Assembly (NCBI RefSeq): GCF_026810225.1
Contig: NZ_CP113865.1
Location: 287,001 to 351,000 of the forward strand
Direction: 5' to 3'
Source: Caldicellulosiruptor morganii
Lineage (GTDB): Bacteria; Bacillota; Thermoanaerobacteria; Caldicellulosiruptorales; Caldicellulosiruptoraceae
DNA: 64,000 bases
In this document: positions 16,922 to 25,909 of the stretch, one piece after another
Numbering within the stretch: position 1 is the stretch's first letter
Layout: each line of letters begins with the position of its first letter
Translations under genes and position numbers: made by a program
The notes under the pieces: generated by a model
Seen by the model: only the letters and a program-made list of their open reading frames with translations
Database searches by the model: none
Told to the model about the DNA's origin: nothing

Positions 16922-19579
16922 TTATTCCCTATGAAAATGGCGTGTAAAGTATTTTACTACTTCCACAATAGGAATTATAGAAAGTGACGCTAAAATTATG
17001 ATTGTCCACTGCTCAAAATTTAAAGATGTCAGCTTGAATAACTCTCTAAGCGGTGGAACTATTAGCACTACAACCTGAAGCAAGAACGAAGCTATAAAAG
17101 CAAGGTTTAGGTATATGTTAGAAAACACTCCCATTTTAAATAGCGAGTTGATGTTTGAACGCACATTGTATGCATGAGTTAGCTGTATAAGGCTCAATAC
17201 CATGAAAGTCATAGTGATGGCAGTTTTGTGGTCATATAACTTGTTTCCAATAAAGAAGACAAATAATGTTATAAAACCTTTTAAAAAGCCCTGATACAGG
17301 ATTGAAAAGCCAAGGCCACCAGCAAATATATTTTCTGAAGTTTTCTTTGGTTTTCTCTTCATTACGTCACTTTCTGCTTTTTCCATGCCAAGTGCCAAAG
17401 CTGGGAAAGTGTCAGTCACAAGGTTTACCCAGAGAATGTGAATTGGATACAATACTACCCAGTTTAAAAGTGTTGCAAAGAACAGTGTTGCAACTTCTCC
17501 GATATTTGATGAAAGCAAAAATTGAATGGTTTTTCGTATATTGTCATAAATCTTTCTTCCTTCTTCAACAGCAGCAACAATTGTTGCAAAGTTATCATCT
17601 GCTAAGATAACATCAGATACATTCTTTGTTACATCTGTTCCTGTTATTCCCATGCCAATTCCAATATCAGCTGCCTTCAGGGCAGGTGCATCGTTTACTC
17701 CATCACCTGTCATAGCAACTATTTTACCATGACTTTTCCATGCCTTAACAATTCTTAATTTGTGCTCTGGAGACACTCTTGCGTAAACTTTTACCTCTTT
17801 TACTTTTTCCTTTAGTTGCTGGTCATCTAATTTTTCAATTTCACTGCCTGTCAAAACCTGTGAAAGTTCTTCTTTGCTTGTATCAATTATCTTTAATTCT
17901 TTTGCAATTGCTACAGCTGTGTCTTTATGGTCTCCTGTTATCATCACAGGTGTGATACCTGCCTGGTAACATACCTCAACTGCATTGTAGGCTTCTGGGC
18001 GTGGTGGGTCTATCATTCCAACAAGTCCTATGAAGATGAGATTGTCTTCAATAGCGTTTTTGTCCTCTAACTCATTTTTATTGATTTCTTTATATGCAAA
18101 AGCTAAAACTCTAAGTGCATTGGAGGACATTTCTTTGTTTGACTGCAAGATTTTGTTGTGCATATTTTCGTCAAGAGGTAGTATTTCATCATTTACCATT
18201 ATGAATTTACATTTATTGATTATTACATCCACAGCTCCCTTGGAAAGCACAAAAAGTCTTTCGTCATTTCTTATCTCATGCACAGTTGTCATCATTTTCC
18301 TGACAGAATCAAAAGGTATTTCATAAACTCGCTTTAGCAATTTCTCAATTGCATTTTTGTTAAAGCCTTTTTCAAAAGCAAATTTTACCAGAGCAATTTC
18401 AGTAGGGTCGCCAATAAAGTGAGGATGTTTATTAATCAAATCCATTTTCACATCGTTACAAAGTGTCATTATGTGAAGTAAAGTCTTTGTTGTATTATCT
18501 TCATGTTCAAAGTTCTCAACCAGATTATTATTGCAATAAATTTTTACAACATTCATCTTATTTTGAGTTAATGTCCCGGTTTTGTCAGAACAGATAACTT
18601 CTACCCTTCCTAAGGTTTCAATTGAAGATAATCTTCTTATGATAGCATTTCGTTTTGCCATTTTTTGAACGCCAATTGCAAGGACAATTGTCACAACAGC
18701 AGGAAGTCCTTCAGGAATTGCAGCAACAGCTAAAGACACAGCTGTTAAAAACATTTCAAACGTTTCTCTACCATAAAGAAGTCCGGTTACAAAAACAATA
18801 AAGGCAATTGCCAGTATTCCAAATGTGAGATATTTTCCAATTTCTTCTAACTTTTCATGCAAAGGAGTTTTGGTATCAATTGTGGACTGGATATTTACAA
18901 AGTTTGCAATTTTGCCTATCTCTGTTCTCATTCCTGTTGCAACAACCACACCTTTTCCTCGACCATACGTTACAGTTGTTCCCATGAAAGCCATATTAGT
19001 CCTTTCTGCAAGAGGAGTTGACTCATCAAGAACACTATTTGCCTCTTTTTCAACAGGGACAGATTCGCCAGTTAAAGCTGACTCATCAACCTTGAGATTT
19101 GTGCTTTCAATAAGTCTTAAATCTGCAGGGACGATATCCCCCGCTTCAATCTCAATTATATCTCCAACTACTATTTCGTCAGTTCTGATTTGCATCAAAT
19201 GTCCGTCTCTGTAGACTTTTGCATATGGCATATTAAGTTTTTTGAGCGCATCTATTGCTTTTTCAGCTTTCAGCTCTTGCGCGACTCCAAAGACTGCGTT
19301 GATGAGTAAAACTGCTACAATGATTACAGCGTCTGCCGCCTCGCCAAGAAGGATTGATATAATTGCAGCAGCAATGAGTACAAATACCATCACGTTTTTG
19401 AACTGTTCCAAGAAAAGAAGAAATATTGACTTCTTTTTTCCTTCTTCGATTACATTCTTTCCATACACTTTAAGCCTTTGTTCAGCTTCTTCAGTAGAAA
19501 GCCCATTTAAATTGGTTTTAAGATTTTCCAAAATTGTTTCTGTATTCTTTGAGTGAAAATTAAAAATGTTTTGGTTCAA
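16922..19579 (-). CDS. P2-type cation-transporting ATPase (Ca2+/Mn2+ type)
   Basis: An 885-residue SERCA-like P-type ATPase. The phosphorylation motif CSDKTGTLTQNKM (Asp near residue 331), TGES actuator loop, TGDGVNDAPALKAAD hinge and PEGLPA in helix 4 are all intact, with ten helices expected. The helix 4 motif fits Ca2+/Mn2+ pumps, not Na+/K+ or heavy-metal types. The yybP-ykoY riboswitch ahead of it suggests manganese export, as for other P-type ATPases under this RNA; that assignment is inference. Start ATG 19579 has GAGGGGG upstream. Confidence 0.93.
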   Translation of the reverse strand: MNQNIFNFHSKNTETILENLKTNLNGLSTEEAEQRLKVYGKNVIEEGKKKSIFLLFLEQFKNVMVFVLIAAAIISILLGEAADAVIIVAVLLINAVFGVAQELKAEKAIDALKKLNMPYAKVYRDGHLMQIRTDEIVVGDIIEIEAGDIVPADLRLIESTNLKVDESALTGESVPVEKEANSVLDESTPLAERTNMAFMGTTVTYGRGKGVVVATGMRTEIGKIANFVNIQSTIDTKTPLHEKLEEIGKYLTFGILAIAFIVFVTGLLYGRETFEMFLTAVSLAVAAIPEGLPAVVTIVLAIGVQKMAKRNAIIRRLSSIETLGRVEVICSDKTGTLTQNKMNVVKIYCNNNLVENFEHEDNTTKTLLHIMTLCNDVKMDLINKHPHFIGDPTEIALVKFAFEKGFNKNAIEKLLKRVYEIPFDSVRKMMTTVHEIRNDERLFVLSKGAVDVIINKCKFIMVNDEILPLDENMHNKILQSNKEMSSNALRVLAFAYKEINKNELEDKNAIEDNLIFIGLVGMIDPPRPEAYNAVEVCYQAGITPVMITGDHKDTAVAIAKELKIIDTSKEELSQVLTGSEIEKLDDQQLKEKVKEVKVYARVSPEHKLRIVKAWKSHGKIVAMTGDGVNDAPALKAADIGIGMGITGTDVTKNVSDVILADDNFATIVAAVEEGRKIYDNIRKTIQFLLSSNIGEVATLFFATLLNWVVLYPIHILWVNLVTDTFPALALGMEKAESDVMKRKPKKTSENIFAGGLGFSILYQGFLKGFITLFVFFIGNKLYDHKTAITMTFMVLSLIQLTHAYNVRSNINSLFKMGVFSNIYLNLAFIASFLLQVVVLIVPPLRELFKLTSLNFEQWTIIILASLSIIPIVEVVKYFTRHFHRE

Positions 19580-19684
19580 GTTTGAATTCCCCCTCCTCGT
19601 GAGTATTTTATTGGAGTCTTTAGTTTTTAGAAGCTCCCCATCAGAAACTATTTTGGTTTTAAAAATATCTTTTTAGAAGACAAA

Positions 19685-19838
19685 TAAAAAAGACTTTTAA
19701 CATGTGATGTAAATTATCACATGTTAAAAGTCTCGCACACCCTTTTTTTGGGCCCCTATCCCCAGAAAAAGACCTTTATGAAAGTCTTTCCCGAGATTGT
19801 TGAGGACAGGGCTTTATGGTGCTACTCCCTTTTAACAT
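19685..19838 (-). promoter_or_regulatory. yybP-ykoY (Mn2+) riboswitch with terminator
   Basis: On the minus strand the leader begins with TGTTAAAA then GGGAGTAGC (19829-19821), the conserved 5' element of yybP-ykoY aptamers, continues with CCTGTCCTCAACAA, and closes with GCGAGACTTTTAACA, matching the conserved 3' end. The first stem pairs GTTAAAAG with CTTTTAAC. The same 3' strand also forms a perfect 17-bp terminator stem (19692-19708 with 19716-19732) with a T run, so ligand-stabilised P1 would block termination and turn the P-type ATPase on. Known members sense manganese. Confidence 0.85.
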
Positions 19839-20037
19839 AAAGGAAATAGCAATATTTAGTTTCACATTGTATTCTACCCCATGAGAATAAAATTTTCAAG
19901 CCATAGTTTCAGAATTTTAGAAAAAAGCTTATTTAATGCAGTTTGCCGTAAATGAGCTAAAAGCAGTTTTGCGTCAGGTTCAACTCTTAGTGCCAGTTGA
20001 CGGACTGTAAGTGAGGAGATTTACAGGTGCTGCTTTT

Positions 20038-20361
20038 TCACAGTTCATACTGATGTCCTTTTCGCTTTTTGCCCATAAGAGGACTTTCCAGCCAGAACAT
20101 TGTTGTGTCTTCTAAAGCCTCCACAATTTCATGAAAGTCGCCCATCTTTGTCCAGAGCATGTCACCTTTTTCGAGTATGTATTCCCTGTCTTCTGAAATT
20201 ACTTTCAATTTTCCTTCAAGCACAAAGTAGTACTCATCGCAGTCGTGTGTATGTCTCTCTACAATGTTTTTCTGTCCTTTTTTATAATAAGCAATTCCCC
20301 ACGAGGAAAATCCCGGGTCACCAAACAATGATGGCTGACTGCTCATATTTCGCTTTGGCAT
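20038..20361 (-). CDS. Small cupin-domain protein (copy 1)
   Basis: A 107-residue single-cupin protein. The metal-binding pattern H37-x-H39-x3-E43 (HTHDCDEYY) and the second motif's His77 (GDFHEIVEA) are intact, so it can bind a metal. The GDMLW...GDFHE arrangement resembles sensor or small-molecule-binding cupins. Ribosome site GGGGTGA precedes ATG 20361. It is divergent from the glutamate synthase operon with 347 nt between, and may sense a metabolite of that pathway (inference). A second, frameshifted copy is at 55397-55722. Confidence 0.8.
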   Translation of the reverse strand: MPKRNMSSQPSLFGDPGFSSWGIAYYKKGQKNIVERHTHDCDEYYFVLEGKLKVISEDREYILEKGDMLWTKMGDFHEIVEALEDTTMFWLESPLMGKKRKGHQYEL

Positions 20362-20501
20362 TTTCTCACCCCAAAAAATTCATTTTTACTCTCTGATGTG
20401 TTATATTAAATTCCAACCGGTAATCATTGCAATAAGTAAACATTCTAAAAATCCTTCGCTTAAAATTTCCACATATAAAATTTTACAAAGTCTGCATCTG
20501 A

Positions 20502-20531
20502 TTTGCAAGTTTTTTATTTTCAACTTGCAAA
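20502..20531. promoter_or_regulatory. Inverted repeat upstream of the glutamate synthase promoter
   Basis: TTTGCAAGTT (20502-20511) and AACTTGCAAA (20522-20531) form a perfect 10-bp inverted repeat with a 10-nt spacer, ending 27 nt before the -35. It is kept unchanged in copy 2 (55863-55892). Operator is the likeliest role. It could instead be a hairpin, but no transcript enters from the left. Confidence 0.5.
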
Positions 20532-20558
20532 AAGTGAAAAAATTATCTCAAATTATTA

Positions 20559-20587
20559 TTGAAGATTTTAAAAATTGCTGCTATAAT
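20559..20587 (+). promoter_or_regulatory. Promoter of glutamate synthase operon, copy 1
   Basis: TTGAAG (20559-20564) and TATAAT (20582-20587) with a 17-nt spacer. It leaves a leader of about 115 nt before the TTG start, without an obvious riboswitch or T-box. This is the only strong promoter pattern in the 347-nt gap. Confidence 0.7.
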
Positions 20588-20708
20588 TAAACTTAACCCT
20601 ATTGTATACATGTATTAATATTGTTTTTTGCATGCAAGAATTTAACAGAATTTTGTAAAAACTATGATACAGATAAAAATTACAATTAATATACAGGAGG
20701 TATAAAAA

Positions 20709-21803
20709 TTGCTAAGAGAAGGGCAAGTCAGGATTCCGTCGGGTTGTGCTATATCCGGGTTTATTAACAAAAAAGGTGTGAGGATTTCGGGCACAGATAT
20801 CATAAATTCCATTGCCATTATGAAAGAAAGAGGTAATGGGCTTGGCGGTGGGTTTGCAGCATATGGAATCTATCCTGACAGAAAAGACTGGTACGCTTTT
20901 CACCTGTTCTTTGATGACATAAAGGCAAAAGAGGATACAGAGCATTTTCTGAACCAGAACTTTGAGGTTTTGGAAGGTGAAGTGATTCCAACAAGAAAGG
21001 TTTCAAGCATTCAAAACGCTCCGATTGTGTGGCGATACTTTGTAAAGCCTCTTGAGAAAAGGTTGAGAGATACCGAAAAGACAGAAGAGGACTTTGTTGT
21101 TGACAGTGTCATGTTCATAAACAGTCAAATTGAGGGTGCATATGTATTTTCAAGCGGCAAGAACATGGGAGCATTCAAAGGGGTTGGATATCCTGAAGAT
21201 ATAGGAGAGTTTTTCAGGATTGATGAATACAAGGCATATATCTGGACAGCACATTCAAGATTTCCAACAAACACACCTGGCTGGTGGGGCGGTGCACACC
21301 CGTTTACACTGCTTGACTGGTCAATTGTCCACAACGGTGAGATTTCATCATATGGGACAAATTATAGATACTTAGAGATGTTTGGATACAGATGCACACT
21401 CAGAACAGACACAGAGGTCATGGCGTACCTTTTTGACCTGCTTTTAAGAAAGCACAAACTTCCTGTGGAGATTGCAGCAAAAGCACTGGCAGCACCGTTC
21501 TGGAGTGTGATAGACAGGCAAAGCGAAGAGGAAAGAGAAAAACTGAGAGCAATTAGAGCTGTGTATCAATCATGTCTTGTAAACGGACCATTCTCTATCA
21601 TTTTGGGATTTTCAAATGGAATATTGGCATTGAATGATAGGATAAAACTAAGACCACTTGTTGCAGCACAAAAAGGCGACTTTGTTTATGTTGCGTCAGA
21701 AGAGTCGGCTATCAGGGAGATTTGCAAAGACCTTGATAGGGTCTGGATGCCAAAGGGTGGCGAAGCTGTTTATGTTACTCTTGACGAAGGGGTGATAGTA
21801 TGA
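20709..21803 (+). CDS. Glutamate synthase, glutamine amidotransferase (class II) subunit, copy 1
   Basis: A 364-residue class II glutaminase corresponding to the N-terminal domain of GltB (GlxB-like). The start is TTG 20709 with AGGAGG 8 nt upstream. The nucleophile should be Cys13 in the motif PSGCAISGF, so a 12-residue N-terminal stretch must be removed or tolerated. Other family marks are HSRFPTNT, AHPFTLLDWSIVHNGEI and RTDTEVMAY. It hydrolyses glutamine to feed ammonia to the FMN subunit. It overlaps the next gene by 4 nt. Its protein is identical to that of copy 2. Confidence 0.92.
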   Translation: MLREGQVRIPSGCAISGFINKKGVRISGTDIINSIAIMKERGNGLGGGFAAYGIYPDRKDWYAFHLFFDDIKAKEDTEHFLNQNFEVLEGEVIPTRKVSSIQNAPIVWRYFVKPLEKRLRDTEKTEEDFVVDSVMFINSQIEGAYVFSSGKNMGAFKGVGYPEDIGEFFRIDEYKAYIWTAHSRFPTNTPGWWGGAHPFTLLDWSIVHNGEISSYGTNYRYLEMFGYRCTLRTDTEVMAYLFDLLLRKHKLPVEIAAKALAAPFWSVIDRQSEEEREKLRAIRAVYQSCLVNGPFSIILGFSNGILALNDRIKLRPLVAAQKGDFVYVASEESAIREICKDLDRVWMPKGGEAVYVTLDEGVIV

Positions 21804-23308
21804 TTTCGCTGTATGAAAACGAGTTTGAGGTTGTAAGGGATGAGCTAAAGTGCATTCGTTGTAAAGTGTGTGTAAGACAGTGCGCAAACGAAGTTCACGA
21901 ATATGATGAAGAGGAAGACAGGGTTGTTGCAGATTCTTCAAAGTGTGTTGCATGCCACAGATGTGTTGTTATGTGCCCGACAAAAGCTCTTACAATCAAA
22001 AAGACAGAAAATGCATTCAAAGAGAATGCTAACTGGACACCTTCATATATAAATGAGATATACAAACAGGCAGAGACAGGTGGAATACTTTTGACCGGTA
22101 TGGGCAATGACAAGCCAATACCAATTTACTGGGATAGGCTCCTGATAAACGCATCCCAGGTTACAAATCCATCAATTGACCCGCTGAGAGAACCTATGGA
22201 GCTCAAAACCTTCATTGGTAGAAAGCCTGATAAACTTGAGTTCGATGAAAACGGCAACCTTAAAACAAAGCTTCCACCACAGCTTGAATTGGAAGTACCT
22301 ATTATGTTTTCTGCGATGTCATTTGGTTCAATATCGCTCAATGCGTGCGAGTCTCTGGCAGCGGCAGCGGTTGATGTGGGAACATACTGGAATACAGGTG
22401 AAGGTGGACTTCATCAAAAGCTTTACAAATACAAAGAAAGAGCAATAGTTCAGTGCGCATCGGGAAGATTTGGTGTTGATGTTGATTATCTGAACGCAGG
22501 TGCAGCAATTGAGATAAAGATAGGTCAGGGTGCAAAGCCGGGAATTGGCGGACACCTTCCCGGTGAGAAGGTTGGTGAAGAGGTATCAAGAACGAGAATG
22601 ATTCCAGTTGGCTCTGACGCAATCTCACCGGCACCGCACCATGATATTTATTCAATTGAAGACTTAAGACAGCTTATCTTCGCACTGAAAGAAGCCACAA
22701 ACTACACAAAACCGGTTGGTGTCAAGATTGCAGCTGTGCACAACGTTGCAGCCATTGCATCTGGGATTGCAAGGGCAGGGGCTGACTTTATCACAATAGA
22801 CGGTGTAAGGGGCGGAACAGGAGCAGCACCACTTAGAATAAGAGACAATGTTGGTATACCCATTGAGCTGGCACTGGCAGCGGTTGACTCAAGACTTCGA
22901 GAAGAAGGGATCAGAAATCAGGTTTCAATAATTGTTGCAGGTTCAATCAGAAACAGCGCGGATGTTGTAAAGGCTATTGCACTTGGTGCTGATGCAGTTT
23001 ATATTGGAACAGCAGCGCTGATTTCCTTAGGGTGCCATGTTTGCCAGAAGTGCCACACCGGAAAGTGCAACTGGGGTATTGCAACACAGGACCCTGTTCT
23101 GGTAAAAAGGCTAAATCCAGAAATTGGGGCTAAAAGAGCTGCAAATCTGCTCCGTGCATGGTCACATGAGATAAAAGAGATGCTGGGATTGATGGGAATA
23201 AATGCTCTGGAGAGCTTGAGAGGAAATAGACTTATGCTTCGAGCAGTTGGGCTTACAGAAAAAGAGATGGAGATTCTTGGTGTAAAGCATGCAGGAGAGG
23301 GGGTCTAA
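21800..23308 (+). CDS. Glutamate synthase, FMN/iron-sulfur catalytic subunit, copy 1
   Basis: A 502-residue protein. An N-terminal 2x[4Fe-4S] ferredoxin domain (Cys18/21/24/28 and Cys49/52/55/59) is fused to the FMN-binding glutamate synthase barrel: FSAMSFGSIS, GEGGLHQ, KIGQGAKPGIGGHLPG, DGVRGGTGAAP. The 3Fe-4S cluster cysteines lie in GCHVCQKCHTGKC near residue 412. It makes glutamate from 2-oxoglutarate and ammonia with ferredoxin electrons. It lacks the amidotransferase and GXGXG domains, which are separate genes here, an arrangement known in archaea and some anaerobes. Confidence 0.93.
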   Translation: MISLYENEFEVVRDELKCIRCKVCVRQCANEVHEYDEEEDRVVADSSKCVACHRCVVMCPTKALTIKKTENAFKENANWTPSYINEIYKQAETGGILLTGMGNDKPIPIYWDRLLINASQVTNPSIDPLREPMELKTFIGRKPDKLEFDENGNLKTKLPPQLELEVPIMFSAMSFGSISLNACESLAAAAVDVGTYWNTGEGGLHQKLYKYKERAIVQCASGRFGVDVDYLNAGAAIEIKIGQGAKPGIGGHLPGEKVGEEVSRTRMIPVGSDAISPAPHHDIYSIEDLRQLIFALKEATNYTKPVGVKIAAVHNVAAIASGIARAGADFITIDGVRGGTGAAPLRIRDNVGIPIELALAAVDSRLREEGIRNQVSIIVAGSIRNSADVVKAIALGADAVYIGTAALISLGCHVCQKCHTGKCNWGIATQDPVLVKRLNPEIGAKRAANLLRAWSHEIKEMLGLMGINALESLRGNRLMLRAVGLTEKEMEILGVKHAGEGV

Positions 23309-23312
23309 AAAG

Positions 23313-23780
23313 GTGGCAAAGAAGATATTTCCAAAAGAAGAGGTGTGTGTGGGCTGCCATTTGTGCGAGGTCTACTGTGTGTATGCCCATTCTAAATACA
23401 AAAAGCCAACTGTGAAGGCCCATGAGCTTGTAAAACTTTACAACAAGTACAAAGATTCAAAACCAACTCCAAGGATTTTGGTTGAAGAAAAAAGTGGTGA
23501 GTGGACAACATTTGCACTGCAATGCAGACATTGCGACGATGCCCCCTGTACAAAAGCTTGTATCACAGGTGCTATGAAAAAGCTTGAAGACGGAAGAGTC
23601 ATCTGCGATGAGGAAAAGTGTGTCGGGTGCTGGTCATGTATAATGGCATGTCCGCACGGGGCAGTAAGGCGTGGGGAGAACAAAAAAGCAGCATCTAAAT
23701 GTGATTTGTGCTTAGAACTTGGGGAGCCTGCGTGCGTCAAGAACTGCCCGAACGAGGCACTTGTAATCAAAGAGGTGTGA
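23313..23780 (+). CDS. 4Fe-4S ferredoxin-type electron transfer subunit, copy 1
   Basis: A 155-residue polyferredoxin starting at GTG 23313 (MAKKIFPKEE), with GGAGAGGGGG upstream. Cysteine groups CVGCHLCEVYC, CRHCDDAPCTKAC, CVGCWSCIMACP and CDLCLELGEPACVKNCP can hold four clusters, as in HycB/DmsB-type subunits. It probably links the flavoprotein to the FMN subunit. A longer frame from 23289 overlaps the previous gene and is unlikely; the copy 2 gene starts at the same GTG. Confidence 0.9.
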   Translation: MAKKIFPKEEVCVGCHLCEVYCVYAHSKYKKPTVKAHELVKLYNKYKDSKPTPRILVEEKSGEWTTFALQCRHCDDAPCTKACITGAMKKLEDGRVICDEEKCVGCWSCIMACPHGAVRRGENKKAASKCDLCLELGEPACVKNCPNEALVIKEV

Positions 23781-23801
23781 AAAAGGGGGAAATGAAGCAA
23801 G

Positions 23802-25070
23802 ATGAGATATGTTATAATAGGAAACTCTGTTGCGGCCTGTGGCTGTATTGAGGCGATAAGAAAAGTAGATCTCCAAAACCCTATTGTTGTAATCTCAGAT
23901 GAAAAGTACAGGGTGTATTCAAGACCGCTTATTTCATACTATCTTGGTGGAAAAGTTGACGAGAACAAGATGTATATAAGGGATGAGGATTATTACGAAA
24001 AGAACAAGGTAGAAGCAATCCTTGGCAAAAGAGCTGTCTCAGTTGACTTCAAAAACAAAGAGGTTGTGCTTGATGATGGAAGTAAAGTAAAATACGATAA
24101 GCTCCTTATTGCAACAGGTGGGAAGCCTTTCGTGCCACCTACAAAAGGATTTGAACTAAAAAATGTCTTTACATTTATCAAGTTTGACGATGTAAAGGCC
24201 ATAGATGTGGCTATCAAGAATGGTGCAAAAAAGGCAACAGTTATTGGTGCGGGACTTTCTGGTCTTAAAGCAGCAGAGGCGCTTATCAAAAGGGGCTTAG
24301 AGGTTACAGTTGTTGAGCTTGCAAACAGGATTTTGGGCTCTATCTTGGATTTAGAGGCATCAAAGATAGTTCAGGATGAACTGGAAAAACACGGGATTGT
24401 TTTTAAGCTTGAAACATCTGTTGATGAGATAATTGGGGATGGCAAGGTTGAAAAAGTAAAGCTGAAAAATGGTGAGGTTTTAGATACCGACATAGTTGTG
24501 TTTGCCATAGGTGTTGTTCCAAACATTGACTTTTTGAAAGGGACAGAGCTCAAAATCAACCGTGGAATTGTTGTAGATGATCATATGAGGACAAACATTG
24601 AAGATGTATATGCAGCAGGTGACTGCGCAGAGGGGTATGACTGCGTCTATCAGCAGCAAAGAGTAATTCCTATTTGGCCAAATGCGTACAATCAGGGCGA
24701 GACTGCAGGTTATAATATGGCAGGAGTTGAAAAGACATTTGACAGAGGCTTTCCAATGAACTCTATAGGATTTTTTGATGTGCATATGATAACAGCAGGA
24801 ATTGTTATGCCAAACTCAGATGATATAGAGGTTCTTGTAAAGCATGATAAGGAAAAAAATAGCTATAGAAAGATTTACATCAAAAACGGTAGTGTTTTAG
24901 GATTTATGTTTATAAACTCAATTGACAGAGCTGGTATGATAACAAACATGATAAAAGAAGATTTGAATGTAGAAAGCATAAAGCACAGACTCCTTGACGA
25001 TGACTTTGGATACTTAGATTTGCCAAAAGAGCTGAGGCAAGAAAAGATTTTAGGGGGTGCAAAAGCTTAA
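23802..25070 (+). CDS. FAD-dependent NAD(P)H oxidoreductase subunit, copy 1
   Basis: A 422-residue class I pyridine-nucleotide-disulfide-type flavoprotein. The N-terminal FAD fold has IGNSVAACGCIEAI, the NAD(P) fold VIGAGLSGLKAAEAL, and the second FAD motif DVYAAGDCAEGYD. It resembles NAD(P)H:rubredoxin/ferredoxin reductases and the NirB N-terminus. It should pass electrons from NAD(P)H to the ferredoxin subunit of this operon. Start ATG 23802 has GGGGGAA upstream. Confidence 0.9.
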   Translation: MRYVIIGNSVAACGCIEAIRKVDLQNPIVVISDEKYRVYSRPLISYYLGGKVDENKMYIRDEDYYEKNKVEAILGKRAVSVDFKNKEVVLDDGSKVKYDKLLIATGGKPFVPPTKGFELKNVFTFIKFDDVKAIDVAIKNGAKKATVIGAGLSGLKAAEALIKRGLEVTVVELANRILGSILDLEASKIVQDELEKHGIVFKLETSVDEIIGDGKVEKVKLKNGEVLDTDIVVFAIGVVPNIDFLKGTELKINRGIVVDDHMRTNIEDVYAAGDCAEGYDCVYQQQRVIPIWPNAYNQGETAGYNMAGVEKTFDRGFPMNSIGFFDVHMITAGIVMPNSDDIEVLVKHDKEKNSYRKIYIKNGSVLGFMFINSIDRAGMITNMIKEDLNVESIKHRLLDDDFGYLDLPKELRQEKILGGAKA

Positions 25071-25071
25071 A

Positions 25072-25827
25072 ATGGCAGATAAGCAAAAGCTTACTATAGA
25101 TGCGAAGGGAGTACACTACAAAGAACTAAATGAGATGATTGAAAATGCCCTAAATGAGGGGTATAAAGAGATAGATTTGATAAACGTAAACGGGCAGCGC
25201 TATATAGGTGATGGGTTGACTTTCCCAGACAGAAAACTTAACATCTATGGCACCCCTGGCAATGATATGGCTGCATTCATGAACGGGCTTACAATAGAGG
25301 TTTTTGCAAACGGTCAAGATGGTATTGGAAATACCATGAACGCAGGCAAAATCATAGTCCATGGCTCAGCAGGGGATATTATAGGCTATGGTATGCGCGG
25401 TGGCGAGATTTTTATAAAAGGGGATGTTGGCTACAGGGTTGGTATTCATATGAAAGAATACCAAGATAAGATTCCTGTATTAGTTGTTGGTGGTAAGGCA
25501 GGAGATTTCTTAGGGGAGTACATGGCAGGAGGAAGAATTATTGTACTTGGTCTTACTTTAAAGGAAGATGAGGAGATAACAGGGCTTTATTGTGGAACTG
25601 GTATGCACGGTGGAATTATGTATTTAAGAGGTCAACTTCAACCATATCAGCTGGGAAAAGAAGTGAAAATAGTTGATATGGAAGAAGAGGATTATAAGTT
25701 TATAGACAAATACGTAACAGAGTTTGTAAAATACTTTGGCTACAGCAAAGAGTTTATAATGTCAAAGCCGTTTTATAAGCTAATTCCATACAACAAGCGT
25801 CCTTACGGCAAGTTGTATGCTTATTAA
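25072..25827 (+). CDS. Glutamate synthase GXGXG-domain subunit, copy 1
   Basis: A 251-residue protein matching the C-terminal beta-helix (GXGXG) domain of GltB: repeated glycine turns in GQDGIGNTMNAGKIIVHGSA, GYGMRGGEIFIKG, GDFLGEYMAGGRI and GTGMHGGIMYLRG. In full-length GltB this domain structures the ammonia channel. ATG 25072 follows the previous stop by one base. It completes the five-subunit set. Confidence 0.92.
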   Translation: MADKQKLTIDAKGVHYKELNEMIENALNEGYKEIDLINVNGQRYIGDGLTFPDRKLNIYGTPGNDMAAFMNGLTIEVFANGQDGIGNTMNAGKIIVHGSAGDIIGYGMRGGEIFIKGDVGYRVGIHMKEYQDKIPVLVVGGKAGDFLGEYMAGGRIIVLGLTLKEDEEITGLYCGTGMHGGIMYLRGQLQPYQLGKEVKIVDMEEEDYKFIDKYVTEFVKYFGYSKEFIMSKPFYKLIPYNKRPYGKLYAY

Positions 25828-25845
25828 TAAAAAAATTTTTTAGGT

Positions 25846-25877
25846 GGCCAGTGGTAATTTTGTTTTTGCCATTGGCC
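25846..25877 (+). terminator. Hairpin after the glutamate synthase operon, copy 1
   Basis: GGCCAGTGG (25846-25854) pairs with CCATTGGCC (25869-25877), with no strong T run. Copy 2 has the same hairpin with compensating base changes (63099-63125), which supports a selected stem. It may be a weak terminator or mRNA-end stabiliser. Confidence 0.65.
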
Positions 25878-25909
25878 GATTTATATTATTTTTCTCAAAA
25901 TAGGGGGTT

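Noticed and set aside
20559-20708. Riboswitch or T-box in the glutamate synthase leader
   Set aside because: The roughly 115-nt leader has no conserved T-box, glutamine-riboswitch or terminator-like element that I can see.
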